This document shows positions 1 through 10,884 of a stretch of DNA of 32,056 nucleotides, in pieces (the first letter of the stretch is position 1; each line of letters opens with the position of its first letter). Source of the stretch: Rickettsiaceae bacterium (GTDB lineage Bacteria; Pseudomonadota; Alphaproteobacteria; Rickettsiales; Rickettsiaceae); contig JAQXDF010000016.1 of NCBI GenBank assembly GCA_029251475.1, positions 1-32,056 on the forward strand. The letters are read 5' to 3'. The notes below the pieces were generated by a model that made no database searches, had not been told where the DNA came from, and saw only the letters and a program-made list of their open reading frames with translations. A program made the translations under genes and the position numbers.

Positions 1-480
<480 letters not shown>

Positions 481-1022
481 ACTTGAGATCACACGATGCA
501 TGCAGAGTTATTCTTACACGCTTCAGTATTACTCGCGATAATTAATCGCGGTGTGTATTCGCATCAATTTTTTTTTTAAATAAGCTTGCAATAAAGCAAG
601 TCTAATTAACTTTAAAACTGATACTTAGTTTTAATTATTCTTTATCAACTTTTCAAACAGCTACAAGCTTCGTCGTTGCTTGTGTGAGAATTTTTATACA
701 TAGATCCCCGACCATTGTCAAACACTATTTTCAAAAAAATCAGAATAATTCGCTTTTTTTTGCTTTTCTCTCGGATAATTATTTCTCTATATATAAGTAG
801 TGATAAGAATGATCCTTATATTTCAATAAATGTCATTATCGAAGGAAGCTTTATACTTAGGCTATTGCTTGCAAGATTATTAGCAGCTCTTTATAATAAA
901 AAAATATAAGGTAATTATCCATGAATCTACAACGACCGCAATCATACATATAGCAAGACGTTTGGATAAATTAATTATTCAGAAAATAAAAGGAAATCAT
1001 ATTTTATAAATCAAAGCACATT

Positions 1023-1619
1023 ATGTCTTCTACAAAATCAAAACTCACTTCCCTACAGCGCAGCCTTAACTATCTGCATGTTGATGAGTTAAAAACTTAT
1101 TGCAAAAAGCTTGAGCTTTCGCAAAAAGGAACAAAACCAACGCTAACTTCTAGAATAATGCATTTTCTTAAAACTGGAGAAAAAACTGAAACACCAAGTT
1201 ATCCAGCCGTTTCCTGCGCAAAAGGCAGAAATATTCCAGAAATAAAATGCGAGAGTCTAATGCTAAAAGGAGGCTATAAAAACGACCTAAAAACTCGTAT
1301 ATTCTTCAAATCACTTATTGGGGATTATTTTCATTTTACAGCCTTTGGCATTGACTGGCTTAAAGAACAATGGATGAAAGGCAAGCCACCTACATATAAA
1401 AAATTTGCCGATATGTGGAAAAAAGAATATGCATATAGACAAGAAAATGGCAGCTCTCCCAAAACAGAATGGGCATATATTATATTTGTAAAAGAATATA
1501 CAAAAAACAATCCTCATGCCAACACAAAAGAAATTTTATCTAATTGGCAAACTGAACGACTCAATAACAAAGAATTAGTAGATCAATTCTTTATACAGCA
1601 TTTTCAAGAATCAAATTAA
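1023..1619 (+). CDS. SAP-domain / DUF6434-like protein
   Basis: N-terminal SAP-like helix-extended loop-helix (LHVDELKTYCKKLELSQKGTKPTLTSRIMHFL), followed by a DUF6434-like block (YFHFTAFGIDWLKEQWMKGKPPTYKKFADMWKKEY). Confidence 0.7.
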   Translation: MSSTKSKLTSLQRSLNYLHVDELKTYCKKLELSQKGTKPTLTSRIMHFLKTGEKTETPSYPAVSCAKGRNIPEIKCESLMLKGGYKNDLKTRIFFKSLIGDYFHFTAFGIDWLKEQWMKGKPPTYKKFADMWKKEYAYRQENGSSPKTEWAYIIFVKEYTKNNPHANTKEILSNWQTERLNNKELVDQFFIQHFQESN

Positions 1620-1766
1620 CCAAAACCAACTTTTAAAAACTAGACCTCCGAATCTATAGAAAAAAGACATGACAATCAAATACGTGCACTAAAAGCTGAT
1701 ATTTACACATAGAGATATTTCTGTTATGATCAGTGATGTAAAAATTCAGTTATCTTTAGTCCGTAT

Positions 1767-2294
1767 ATGTCTATATTAAAAATATTCACAGCGCCTGATC
1801 CTGTGTTAAGAAAAAAAGCTAAGCCCATTAAATGCGTAGATAATGACATACGCAAGCTTATGGACGATATGCTAGAGACTATGTACGAAGACAAAGGCGT
1901 GGGGCTAGCTGCGAATCAAGTGGGGTCCTTGGATCGCATTTTGGTTTTGGATTTACAAAAAGACGATGAAGATAAAAGACCAAAAGGATTTTACCCTTTA
2001 TATATCGCTAACCCTGAAGTGATATATGCTTCTGACGAAATGGTAGATGGAGAGGAAGGCTGCTTATCTCTGCCAGATCAAAAAATCTTGATCTCTAGGC
2101 ACGAAGATATCAAAATAAAATATCTTGATTATAATAATAAATCTCAAGAGCTTGAGGCAAGTGGTTGGCTAGCACGAGCCATACAACACGAAATGGATCA
2201 CTTGGATGGCAAGCTCGCTATTGATTATTTATCGCCTTTAAAGAAAAGCGTTGCGATCCGCAGATTAACTAAAATCAAAAGACTGTCAGATTAA
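1767..2294 (+). CDS. def: Peptide deformylase
   Basis: GVGLAANQVG, EGCLSLP and HEMDHLDG metal-binding motifs. Confidence 0.97.
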   Translation: MSILKIFTAPDPVLRKKAKPIKCVDNDIRKLMDDMLETMYEDKGVGLAANQVGSLDRILVLDLQKDDEDKRPKGFYPLYIANPEVIYASDEMVDGEEGCLSLPDQKILISRHEDIKIKYLDYNNKSQELEASGWLARAIQHEMDHLDGKLAIDYLSPLKKSVAIRRLTKIKRLSD

Positions 2295-2314
2295 TTGCAA
2301 ATAGGAGAAAACTG

Positions 2315-3235
2315 GTGAATATTATTTTTATGGGCACTCCAGATTTTGCAGCGCCTGCTCTTCAAAATCTGATTGATTCCAAAACACATAATGTTGTAGC
2401 CGTTTTCACTGCAGCCCCTAAAGCCAAAGGTCGTGGACTAAAATTAGTAAACTCTCCTGTTCATAGCTTGGCGCTGAATAATAATATTCCAGTTTATGCC
2501 CCGACTACTTTAAAAAATGAAGCAGCCTTAGAGCTGATAAATTCAATTGATGCAGATATTATAACCGTTGTTGCATATGGTTTTATTGTCCCGCAAAATA
2601 TATTGGATGCTAAAAAATATGGTTGTTTAAATATTCACCCCTCAAAATTACCCAAATATCGAGGCGCCGCTCCTCTGCAACGCACTATAATTAATGGCGA
2701 AACCGAAACAGCTGTATGTATTATGCAAATGGATGCTGGCCTAGATACTGGCGATGTTTTATTGAAAAAAAACTTAAAGCTTAATCCTCGCATCACTCTG
2801 CAAGAACTACATGATAAGTGCGCTAAAATAGGCGGAGAAATGTTGATAGAAACCCTTGATAATATCAAAACACTACCTAGAAAAAAACAGGCAGATAGCG
2901 GCTTATCTTACGCCCATAAATTATCCAAAGAAGAAGGGCTTGTAGACTGGAATGAATCTGCTTTTACAATAGACTGTAAAATTAGAGGCATGAATCCATG
3001 GCCCGGGGTTTATTTTAAATATGATCAAAAAATAATAAAGATACTTTCTGCAGAATACACAAATAAAGAGTACAACTCCTTACCCGGAGAATTATTAGGG
3101 AATGAGTTTGAAGTAGCTTGTGGCAAAGGCACTCTGATTGTTAAATCCTTAAAGCCATCGGGCAAACCAGAAATGCTAGCGACCGACTACCTTAAAGGGC
3201 ATCATCTTGGTAATAACAACTTAAATCAATCATAA
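2315..3235 (+). CDS. fmt: Methionyl-tRNA formyltransferase (GTG start)
   Basis: MNIIFMGTPDFAAPAL, HPSKLPKYRGAAPLQ and GLVDWNESA motifs; directly follows def. Confidence 0.97.
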   Translation: MNIIFMGTPDFAAPALQNLIDSKTHNVVAVFTAAPKAKGRGLKLVNSPVHSLALNNNIPVYAPTTLKNEAALELINSIDADIITVVAYGFIVPQNILDAKKYGCLNIHPSKLPKYRGAAPLQRTIINGETETAVCIMQMDAGLDTGDVLLKKNLKLNPRITLQELHDKCAKIGGEMLIETLDNIKTLPRKKQADSGLSYAHKLSKEEGLVDWNESAFTIDCKIRGMNPWPGVYFKYDQKIIKILSAEYTNKEYNSLPGELLGNEFEVACGKGTLIVKSLKPSGKPEMLATDYLKGHHLGNNNLNQS

Positions 3236-3407
3236 GACTCCCCCCTATAGATCTGTTGTATTTCGCTTACGCAAAATTGATACAAAAATCTCCTATGCAA
3301 GATATTATGGCTATTTACGTGCGCACTTAACAGAAGTCAATTGACCAAATGCCCAACCTAGCTGTATTATAAATGAAACATGATCAAAGGTATCGAAAAA
3401 AATAAAT

Positions 3408-4328
3408 ATGCGTATAGGAATATTATCACGTAGTTCTAAAATTTACTCAACATCTAAACTAGTAGAGGCCGCCAAAGCCAGGGGGCACGAGGTTACGGTT
3501 GTAAACCCTCTAAAATGTTATATGAACATAACATCTAGCAACCCTGATGTTTATTATAAAACAAAAACAAAGCTACAAAAATTGGAATTCGATGCTATAA
3601 TTCCACGTATTGGAGCATCTATAACAGCTTACGCATGCGCTGTTCTTAGGCAGTTTGAAGTTGCTGGGGTGTATGTTGCTAATGGTTCTGTTGCAATAAC
3701 TAGGTCCCGAGATAAACTTAGAGCTCATCAATTGCTAGCTAGAAGGCATGTAGGCATTCCTGTGACAAGTTATGCGCATTCTGGTAACGCAACAAAAGAT
3801 TTGATAGCATCAGTAGGAGGAGCTCCTCTTATTGTTAAAGTAATCGAAAGCACTCAGGGCAAAGGCGTTCTACTTGCTGAAACTCCAAAAGCCGCTGAAA
3901 GCCTCATTGGAGCTTTCTTGTCACTGCACGCAGATTTTTTAGTACAAGAATTCATTAAAGAATCAGATGGCAGTGATATTCGTTGCTTTGTCATAGGAGA
4001 TAAAGTAGTTGCTGCCATGAAACGCCAAGGATCAGAAGGAGAATTTCGTTCAAACTTACATAATGGTGGCAGTGCGGAAATAGCTAAAATTTCACCAAAG
4101 GAGCGTGCTACGGCTGTTACTGCTGCTAAAGTATTAGGTCTAAAAGTAGCGGGAGTTGATTTAGTCCGCTCAAATAGAGGTCCATTAGTGCTCGAGGTGA
4201 ATTCATCTCCTGGACTAGAAGGAATTCAAAAAACTACAGGAAAAGATGTCGCTACAAGTATTATAGAGCACATCGAAAAAGACTCGTTAAAAAAAGCAAT
4301 CATTAAACAACATCATATACAGGGGTAA
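3408..4328 (+). CDS. rimK: RimK-type alpha-L-glutamate ligase (ATP-grasp)
   Basis: [30 protein letters not shown]-terminus; ATP-grasp motifs [38 protein letters not shown] and [13 protein letters not shown]. Confidence 0.93.
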   Translation: MRIGILSRSSKIYSTSKLVEAAKARGHEVTVVNPLKCYMNITSSNPDVYYKTKTKLQKLEFDAIIPRIGASITAYACAVLRQFEVAGVYVANGSVAITRSRDKLRAHQLLARRHVGIPVTSYAHSGNATKDLIASVGGAPLIVKVIESTQGKGVLLAETPKAAESLIGAFLSLHADFLVQEFIKESDGSDIRCFVIGDKVVAAMKRQGSEGEFRSNLHNGGSAEIAKISPKERATAVTAAKVLGLKVAGVDLVRSNRGPLVLEVNSSPGLEGIQKTTGKDVATSIIEHIEKDSLKKAIIKQHHIQG

Positions 4329-4333
4329 AATTA

Positions 4334-5347
4334 GTGTACAAAGATCTAACTATAGATGGAGTTACTATAAAACCAGGACAAAGAAAAAGATTTGAAATGG
4401 ATGTTGCTCAGTTATTCGACCACACTAGCATGACAATCCCTGTAGAAGTTATCCGTGGCAAAGAAGATGGACCAACAATCTTTCTTTCTGCTGCAATTCA
4501 TGGCGATGAACTTAATGGAGTTGAGGTAATAAGGCGCCTTTTATCTCACAAAAAACTATTTTCAAAAATCAAAGGTACAATTATTGCTGTGCCTATAGTA
4601 AATATTTTTGGCTATAATCAGAACACACGCTATCTACCAGACAGGCGTGATTTAAATAGATCATTCCCAGGGTCAAAACAAGGCTCACTTGCAAGTCAAA
4701 TAGCCCAGAAATTCATGACTGAGATTGTTGAAAAATGCGATTATGGAATTGATTTGCATACAGGCAGCGTTCACAGATATAATATGCCGCAAATTAGGGT
4801 ATTATTAGATAACCCAGAAACTAAAGAGTTAGCAGAATCATTTGGAGTGCCCGTAGTATTAAGTGCCGCCCTACGTGAAGGGTCATTGCGCCAAGCTGCA
4901 GCGACTAAAGGAGTTAAAGTTTTGGTGTTTGAGGGAGGAGAAGCTCTAAGGTACGATGAAAAAATAATACGCTCTGCAAAAAATGGAATCATTGCTACCT
5001 TGTGCAGTATAGGAATTCTGGACAAAGAGTTAGTGTCCAAAAAATTGCCGAAGAATCGCGAAGTATTTTACGCTAACTCAAGCCATTGGATCAGAGCCCC
5101 TCATAGTGGAAGTTTACATATCAGGAAAAAAATTGGTAGCAAGGTCCGGAAAGATGAGACGCTCGGAATAATCTCGGATCCATTCGGTATTAAGCAACAT
5201 TACGTAAAATCTACAAGCACTGGTATTGTTATAGGAATAGCTATGATGCCTTTGGTAAATAATGGAGATGCACTATTTCACATAGCTACTTTCGATGATG
5301 CACACGCAGTTGCTAGCGTTGTAGCGGAGTATGACGAGGCCTTATAA
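4334..5347 (+). CDS. Succinylglutamate desuccinylase/aspartoacylase-family protein (GTG start)
   Basis: Zn-carboxypeptidase-like motifs AAIHGDELNG, DRRDLNRSFPG and DLHTGS, plus a C-terminal barrel-like segment (APHSGSLHIRKKIGSKVRKDETLGIISDPFG). Confidence 0.9.
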   Translation: MYKDLTIDGVTIKPGQRKRFEMDVAQLFDHTSMTIPVEVIRGKEDGPTIFLSAAIHGDELNGVEVIRRLLSHKKLFSKIKGTIIAVPIVNIFGYNQNTRYLPDRRDLNRSFPGSKQGSLASQIAQKFMTEIVEKCDYGIDLHTGSVHRYNMPQIRVLLDNPETKELAESFGVPVVLSAALREGSLRQAAATKGVKVLVFEGGEALRYDEKIIRSAKNGIIATLCSIGILDKELVSKKLPKNREVFYANSSHWIRAPHSGSLHIRKKIGSKVRKDETLGIISDPFGIKQHYVKSTSTGIVIGIAMMPLVNNGDALFHIATFDDAHAVASVVAEYDEAL

Positions 5348-5817
5348 TGCATAAAGATGCTTTATTGATAGGATGGAGAGAATGGGCAAAACTACCAGAC
5401 CTAAATGTACCTCTAATTAAAGTAAAAATTGACACCGGTGCAAAAACTTCTGCTCTACATGCATATGACATTCAAAGAATCAAAGAGAATGGCAAGGAAC
5501 TTGTAGAATTCGTAGTTCACCCTGTACAAAAAAATAATCTAATTTGCTGTAAATCACGAGCAGAAATAATTGACATACGCATTATTAAAAGCTCAAATGG
5601 TCATAAAGAAGAGCGCATAGTAATACAATCTCCTATACAAATTGGCTCTCATTATGAGAATATTGAAATAACTCTTACAAATCGAGACATTATGTATCAT
5701 CGTATGCTTTTAGGCCGCGAAGCAATGAAGGGACTCATAATCAACCCTATTAAATCCTATTGCCAAGGAAAGTTCACCTCCAAAGAGGCCGTAGGGGTGT
5801 ATAAGAAATTTATTTAA
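5347..5817 (+). CDS. Retropepsin-like 'ATP-dependent zinc protease' family protein (RimK-associated)
   Basis: IGWREWAKLPDL...VKIDTGAKTSALHA and LTNRDIMYHRMLLGREAM motifs. Start codon overlaps the stop of the preceding gene (TAATG). Confidence 0.88.
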   Translation: MHKDALLIGWREWAKLPDLNVPLIKVKIDTGAKTSALHAYDIQRIKENGKELVEFVVHPVQKNNLICCKSRAEIIDIRIIKSSNGHKEERIVIQSPIQIGSHYENIEITLTNRDIMYHRMLLGREAMKGLIINPIKSYCQGKFTSKEAVGVYKKFI

Positions 5818-5826
5818 GAGAGTAAT

Positions 5827-6204
5827 ATGATTTTGCATTATATTTTTATTGGTTGTGGTGGCGCTCTAGGTGCAATCATGAGAACAGTTATCGGAGAATT
5901 ACTTCCTATAACGATTTTAGGAATATCTTCTCCAATTTTATTAGTTAATATCATTGGCTGTTTTGCCATAGGTTTTTTGACAGAAATAATGACCTTATAT
6001 TGGCCTATTTCTGTTAATATGAAATATTTTTTGATCTCTGGATTTCTTGGAGGATTCACCACATTTTCAAGCTTTATCCTAGAGTTTGGCTTGTTTGTTG
6101 AAAAAAACGAATATATCTATGCCCTATCTTACGCGTTCTTAAGCTTTCTATTAAGCGCTATAGGCTTTTTTGCCGCTGTGAAAATAGTACGACTATTTTT
6201 GTAA
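5827..6204 (+). CDS. crcB: Fluoride ion transporter CrcB/FluC
   Basis: GCGGALGAIMRT, NIIGCFAIGFL and GFLGGFTTFSSF motifs; four hydrophobic segments. Confidence 0.93.
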   Translation: MILHYIFIGCGGALGAIMRTVIGELLPITILGISSPILLVNIIGCFAIGFLTEIMTLYWPISVNMKYFLISGFLGGFTTFSSFILEFGLFVEKNEYIYALSYAFLSFLLSAIGFFAAVKIVRLFL

Positions 6205-6244
6205 CTCTAACAACGACTCTGTTTTTTTGTTGTATAGAAAAAAG

Positions 6245-6274
6245 TTGACATCATGTTGTATAACAACTTATCAT
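6245..6274 (+). promoter_or_regulatory. Putative sigma70-type promoter (TTGACA-N18-TATCAT) with inverted repeat AACAACTTA...TAAGTTGTT overlapping the -10 and downstream
   Basis: TTGACA at 6245-6250, TATCAT at 6269-6274; perfect 9-bp inverted repeat 6262-6270 / 6281-6289; upstream of the lipoprotein ORF at 6310. Confidence 0.5.
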
Positions 6275-6309
6275 AGTAAATAAGTTGTTAATTTTTAAAG
6301 GAGTTATTT

Positions 6310-6501
6310 ATGTCTAATACTATAAAATTATTATTGGTATCTTTATTATTGGTGGGTTGCAAAGGAGCTTATACAAAAGATGGCGGATATAAAAGCGATA
6401 AGAAAACAACTTACAAAGCCTACAGCGAAGTAAGTAAAAACGCCACTGATCATGTTGGCCATGTTACAGATAACGTCTCAAATGCCGTTACAAACTATTA
6501 A
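6310..6501 (+). CDS. Small hypothetical lipoprotein
   Basis: Signal peptide with lipobox (LLLVSLLLVGC); AAAGGAG ribosome-binding site upstream. Confidence 0.7.
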   Translation: MSNTIKLLLVSLLLVGCKGAYTKDGGYKSDKKTTYKAYSEVSKNATDHVGHVTDNVSNAVTNY

Positions 6502-6530
6502 AAACAACAAATCTCGTTCAATTGTTTTTC

Positions 6531-7331
6531 TTATATAAACTTGAGGAATAAATTATTTTCCTCAAGCAAAATTTTTGTTTCTTTTGGATTAATAATTATC
6601 ACGCCTTCTTTTTCAATAGCAACTCCGTTAAACCCATGCTTAGCTAAAAGAGATATTGTATTTGGGCCAATAACTGGTACGTCAACACGCATATCTTGTG
6701 TTATTTTTGACATTTTCACCAACACTCCGCCTTTTTCTTGAACTCTTAGATCACCACAACGCTTAATAAGATTATCAGTCCCTTCTGCAGCCTCAATGCC
6801 AACAACATAACCATTGGCGACTATAACAGACTGTCCCACGTCCATCTCACCTAGAGAGGACATGACCTTTACTCCAATATCAATATCTTCATTATCCGAT
6901 GATGATGGAAAGATGGAGCCAGACATATCTTCATACTGACTCAGCTTTAATATTTCCTGAGGAGAAATGACACGAAGCCCTTTTGATTCTATATAATCTA
7001 TAACCGTTTTAAGCAAGACGTCATCTCCTAAAACTTTATTCTTTAGAATTTTAGCCAACAAAATAGCTCCAGCAAAATCAACTTTTAGAGAGCTGAATTC
7101 AGGACGCTTGATTCCACCTATGACAATAATATTTTCTACTGAATTACTTTTAAAATAATCTATAACACTGCCAACTGAACCCAAAGAGAATTTTTGACAA
7201 GAAAACTCACCAAAGTCACTGTCTGGATCAAGGGCCGCAATAAAACACTCCCCACCTGAATTAACTTGTATTCTTGCTATTTCACGTGGCAGGTCTCCAC
7301 CTCCAGCTATTATTCCTAATTTTGACGCCAT
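6531..7331 (-). CDS. lpxI: UDP-2,3-diacylglucosamine pyrophosphatase LpxI
   Basis: KLGIIAGGGDLPREIA N-terminus; adjacent to lpxA/fabZ/lpxD. Confidence 0.9.
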   Translation of the reverse strand: MASKLGIIAGGGDLPREIARIQVNSGGECFIAALDPDSDFGEFSCQKFSLGSVGSVIDYFKSNSVENIIVIGGIKRPEFSSLKVDFAGAILLAKILKNKVLGDDVLLKTVIDYIESKGLRVISPQEILKLSQYEDMSGSIFPSSSDNEDIDIGVKVMSSLGEMDVGQSVIVANGYVVGIEAAEGTDNLIKRCGDLRVQEKGGVLVKMSKITQDMRVDVPVIGPNTISLLAKHGFNGVAIEKEGVIIINPKETKILLEENNLFLKFI

Positions 7332-8123
7332 TTATTTTTCCTTACTATAACCACAAAAACTACGGGATTTATCTTTCTGTAAAAAATCAGTAATTTCCTG
7401 AATAATTTTATTATCCGGATATTGCTGGCGCGCCATCTGTACACGCTCATTAAAAACATACTTAGAAGATTCATTGAAAATTTCTTTTACAACCTTACTA
7501 GACTCGAGGGATTCTTTTTTATCAAATCCACGTCTATTCATTCCTACCAAATTTATTCCTTCTAGATGCGCTCTATCGCTGCTTGCCAAACCATATGGAA
7601 TTAAATCTCTAACTACAGCAGATACGCCGCCAATCATTGTATGAGGACCAACTCGGCAAAATTGCTGCACCGCAGATAATCCGCCAATAATTGCAAAATC
7701 ACCAACTTCCACATGTCCAGCTAAACTAACATAATTAGCAAAAATCACATTATTGCCAACTATGCAATTATGAGCAATATGTACACCAACCATAAGCAGG
7801 CAATTATCACCTATTTTAGTGACCATATTGCCTTCTTTCGTACCATGCTGAATGGTTACATACTCGCGTATAGTATTATTTTTACCAATAACAATTTCCG
7901 AGTCTTCTCCTTTATATTTTAGCGTCTGAGGATAAGATAATGATGCAAACGGATAAATGACCGTATTTTCTCCGATCGTTACTTTACCTTCTGTTATAAC
8001 ATGAGATTTAATCTCAACATTATCACCTATTACAGTATCCCCACTTATAATGCAGTATGGTCCTATTTTAACATTATTCCCTAGCTTAGCCCCTTCGCCT
8101 ATGATTGCAGTTTGATGTATCAT
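7332..8123 (-). CDS. lpxA: UDP-N-acetylglucosamine acyltransferase
   Basis: Left-handed beta-helix hexapeptide repeats; MIHQTAIIGEGAKLG; AHNCIVGNNVIFANYVSLAGHV; LEGINLVGMNRRGF. Confidence 0.97.
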   Translation of the reverse strand: MIHQTAIIGEGAKLGNNVKIGPYCIISGDTVIGDNVEIKSHVITEGKVTIGENTVIYPFASLSYPQTLKYKGEDSEIVIGKNNTIREYVTIQHGTKEGNMVTKIGDNCLLMVGVHIAHNCIVGNNVIFANYVSLAGHVEVGDFAIIGGLSAVQQFCRVGPHTMIGGVSAVVRDLIPYGLASSDRAHLEGINLVGMNRRGFDKKESLESSKVVKEIFNESSKYVFNERVQMARQQYPDNKIIQEITDFLQKDKSRSFCGYSKEK

Positions 8124-8124
8124 T

Positions 8125-8577
8125 TTATTCCTTAGCTTTGTTTTTTACCATTGCAGTAAATGTGCTTTCTGCGGCTACTGCTCCTTCAACTTCTGCCCTA
8201 GCTTTAAATTTCCATACAGCACCTCTGCTTTGCACTATGCTTGCATATAAAATCAAACTATCACCAGGCTCTACCACTTTTCTAAATTTAGATTCATCAA
8301 TAGACATAAAAAATACTTCTTTGTCCTCTGTGGTTTCCATAGATTTAGCAACAAGTACCGCTGATATCTGAGCCATTGCTTCAATAATCAAAACTCCTGG
8401 CATAACCGGTCTACCGGGAAAATGACCTGTAAATTGTGGCTCATTTGCGGTAACATTTTTTATGCCGACAATGGATTCATTAAGTTTTATTTCTGTAACC
8501 CTATCTACCAATAAGAATGGGTAACGATGAGGGATAATCGACATTATCTCTTTGATATCAATTCTCTCTTGTGTCAT
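8125..8577 (-). CDS. fabZ: 3-hydroxyacyl-ACP dehydratase FabZ
   Basis: [39 protein letters not shown]. Confidence 0.97.
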   Translation of the reverse strand: MTQERIDIKEIMSIIPHRYPFLLVDRVTEIKLNESIVGIKNVTANEPQFTGHFPGRPVMPGVLIIEAMAQISAVLVAKSMETTEDKEVFFMSIDESKFRKVVEPGDSLILYASIVQSRGAVWKFKARAEVEGAVAAESTFTAMVKNKAKE

Positions 8578-9593
8578 TTTGCTTTTCCTTTAATCAAATT
8601 TTTCATTATAATTGTTTGTTTGTGCCAATCTTTAATTGGTACAGCTGGTGTTCCACCCATAACCCCAGCTTCTTTTATATCCTTAATCACTCCTCCTTGA
8701 CCAGATATTTGTACTCCATCAGCAATAGTAATATGCCCAGCAACGCCAACTTGCCCACCAAGAGCACAATATGCCCCAATTGTACTACTTCCTGCTATCC
8801 CCACTTGAGATACTAAAATAGCGCCCTTTTTAATATGAGCATTATGACCAATTTGTACTAGATTATCAATACGGCACAAATCTTCAATGATAGTATCATT
8901 CATTGAACCACGATCAATACAAGAATTAGCGCCTATTTCTACGTCGTTACCTATAATAACGCGGCCAATATGGTATATTTTTTTATGAGCGCCTTTATAA
9001 CTCGAAAATCCAAAACCATCTTGACCAATCTTAGCTCCCGGTAAGATTACTGCATCGTCACCTATGATAGAATGACTTATAGATACATTAGAATCTATAC
9101 GAGCTCTATTACCTATTTTTACCTTATAATCAATAATCGCGCCATTTGCTATGACGCAATCATCTCCAATTTGGGCTTCATCTTCAATCACTACATTATG
9201 ACCAATGTAACAATTTTTACCAATTTTTGCGCTACTGGAAATATAAGCGCTTTTTTCTACGACATTTTTATGAGTTTTGCCTGATGCGTAGAAGATGTCT
9301 ATCATTTTAGCATATATATTATAAGGATCCTCTACCTTAATCAATCTGATATCTGAATCATCAGGCTCGATGAAATCGATTGGAACAATGCATGCCCCGG
9401 CCTTACTTTGCTTAAAATCCCCTATATATTTTTTATTGCTTAAAAAACTAATATCTTGTGGACCTGCTTCCAATAGAGACTTAATAGAATTGATTGATAT
9501 ATCCCGCGAAATAACAAATTCTACCCCTAATTTTTCAGCAATTTCAGATAATTTGTAAGGGCCAAAGTTTTTATAAAAATCTCTATTTGACAT
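8574..9593 (-). CDS. lpxD: UDP-3-O-(3-hydroxyacyl)glucosamine N-acyltransferase
   Basis: LpxD N-domain plus hexapeptide repeats, [40 protein letters not shown] at 9593 preferred over the TTG start at 9611. Confidence 0.95.
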   Translation of the reverse strand: MSNRDFYKNFGPYKLSEIAEKLGVEFVISRDISINSIKSLLEAGPQDISFLSNKKYIGDFKQSKAGACIVPIDFIEPDDSDIRLIKVEDPYNIYAKMIDIFYASGKTHKNVVEKSAYISSSAKIGKNCYIGHNVVIEDEAQIGDDCVIANGAIIDYKVKIGNRARIDSNVSISHSIIGDDAVILPGAKIGQDGFGFSSYKGAHKKIYHIGRVIIGNDVEIGANSCIDRGSMNDTIIEDLCRIDNLVQIGHNAHIKKGAILVSQVGIAGSSTIGAYCALGGQVGVAGHITIADGVQISGQGGVIKDIKEAGVMGGTPAVPIKDWHKQTIIMKNLIKGKAK

Positions 9594-9718
9594 GTTGCGC
9601 TCTTTTATCAACTAAATATATTTATTTTAGTATATAGAAGCATCATTCATGAGCCAACTATAAAATATAAACGGCCTTGAAAACAAAGTATTCTGAACAA
9701 TAAATAAAAACTACAATC

Positions 9719-10786
9719 TTACTTATTTTCTTGATGATATTTAATAAAATCTAAAATTTTATTTTTATCTGATGCAGACAAGGGAATGTAGCTGGGTCTA
9801 TCTTTTTTAATATAAGATGTACACGGTTTTACAAAAAGATCCACGCCCTTATAGAATTCTTCAGATAGTCGAGCAGTGATATCAGCATAATTAGCGCATA
9901 TGCTTCTTATTTGCTCGTTTTCTATCGTATCTATAACTTTTCTTTCATCCCCGCCCACATTAGAAACAATTTCGTCAATTTGTTTTTGAGTGTAATCAAA
10001 AACACTGGAGTGTTTTTTTAAAAAAGTTACAACATCACAGTGTTTGCGATTTAAAGACGGATTTTTGTTTTGTGTTATATTGAAATCTTTTGTGATTGGT
10101 ATATCAAAAATAGACATAAAGTCTTCAATAAGAGGTGTGCTTAGAAAACTCTCCGGTTCGTACGGTTTAATTATAATATTGTCTGAACCGATAAGCTGAG
10201 ATAATTCTAAAATATAATTTAAGCTTTTTTGATAATCATCTAGCTTCATGAATTCATCAAATTGCCCATCGTAACTATTAGACACATAGAAATCACCCCG
10301 CTTATATAATTTGCAGTGCTCTGCCCACAGAGACGCTATATATTCAACTGGTGATCGTATATAAACTATAATTTTAACATGATATTTTTCTAAAGGCTTT
10401 TGCTGAAATAAGTTAATATTTTTGTACAAAAATATTAACTCCTCTGAAACCAATATTTTGTCAGAATTTGTTTTTTCTATTTCTGTAAAAAAACTATCAT
10501 AAAGCTTAAGATCATGAATAAATTTTCCATTTGTTACTATTCTATCACCTTGTTTATCTATAATTGGGTAATATAAATTGTATTTTTTTTCTAAGATAAC
10601 CCTATTGTTATATAAGAAATTTTGTAATGTTGTAGTTCCAGTTTTAGGAGCTCCTATATGAAAAAAAATTGTTTTATCTTTTGGTGATTCATTCCAATTT
10701 TCTGTGGATTTTGACTTCTCATTACAAGCAACAGTTAAACCAGTTACAATAAACAGAAAAATTACATTTTTAAATATGCTATACAT
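9719..10786 (-). CDS. Sulfotransferase-family-like protein with lipoprotein signal peptide
   Basis: KTIFFHIGAPKTGTTTLQNFLYNNR matches the PAPS 5'-phosphosulfate-binding loop pattern; N-terminal hydrophobic segment ending in lipobox TVAC. Confidence 0.7.
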   Translation of the reverse strand: MYSIFKNVIFLFIVTGLTVACNEKSKSTENWNESPKDKTIFFHIGAPKTGTTTLQNFLYNNRVILEKKYNLYYPIIDKQGDRIVTNGKFIHDLKLYDSFFTEIEKTNSDKILVSEELIFLYKNINLFQQKPLEKYHVKIIVYIRSPVEYIASLWAEHCKLYKRGDFYVSNSYDGQFDEFMKLDDYQKSLNYILELSQLIGSDNIIIKPYEPESFLSTPLIEDFMSIFDIPITKDFNITQNKNPSLNRKHCDVVTFLKKHSSVFDYTQKQIDEIVSNVGGDERKVIDTIENEQIRSICANYADITARLSEEFYKGVDLFVKPCTSYIKKDRPSYIPLSASDKNKILDFIKYHQENK

Positions 10787-10884
10787 AGAAACTCACTATT
10801 TAAATTTTCAATATAAGTGCTATTAAAATTAACACCACAATATTACTTACAGCCCAGATCTAATACTTAAATATGAATAAATAG

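Noticed and set aside
715-909. ORF 715..909 (+)
   Set aside because: Low-complexity AT-rich intergenic frame upstream of the rRNA gene; no ribosome-binding site or recognisable family.
6205-6244. Fluoride riboswitch near crcB
   Set aside because: crcB directly abuts the rimK cluster with only 9 bp upstream; no riboswitch-like conserved core seen.
8105-9558. Plus-strand ORFs inside lpxA/fabZ/lpxD (8105, 8571, 9072, 9370)
   Set aside because: Antisense shadows of strongly supported lipid A/fatty-acid genes.
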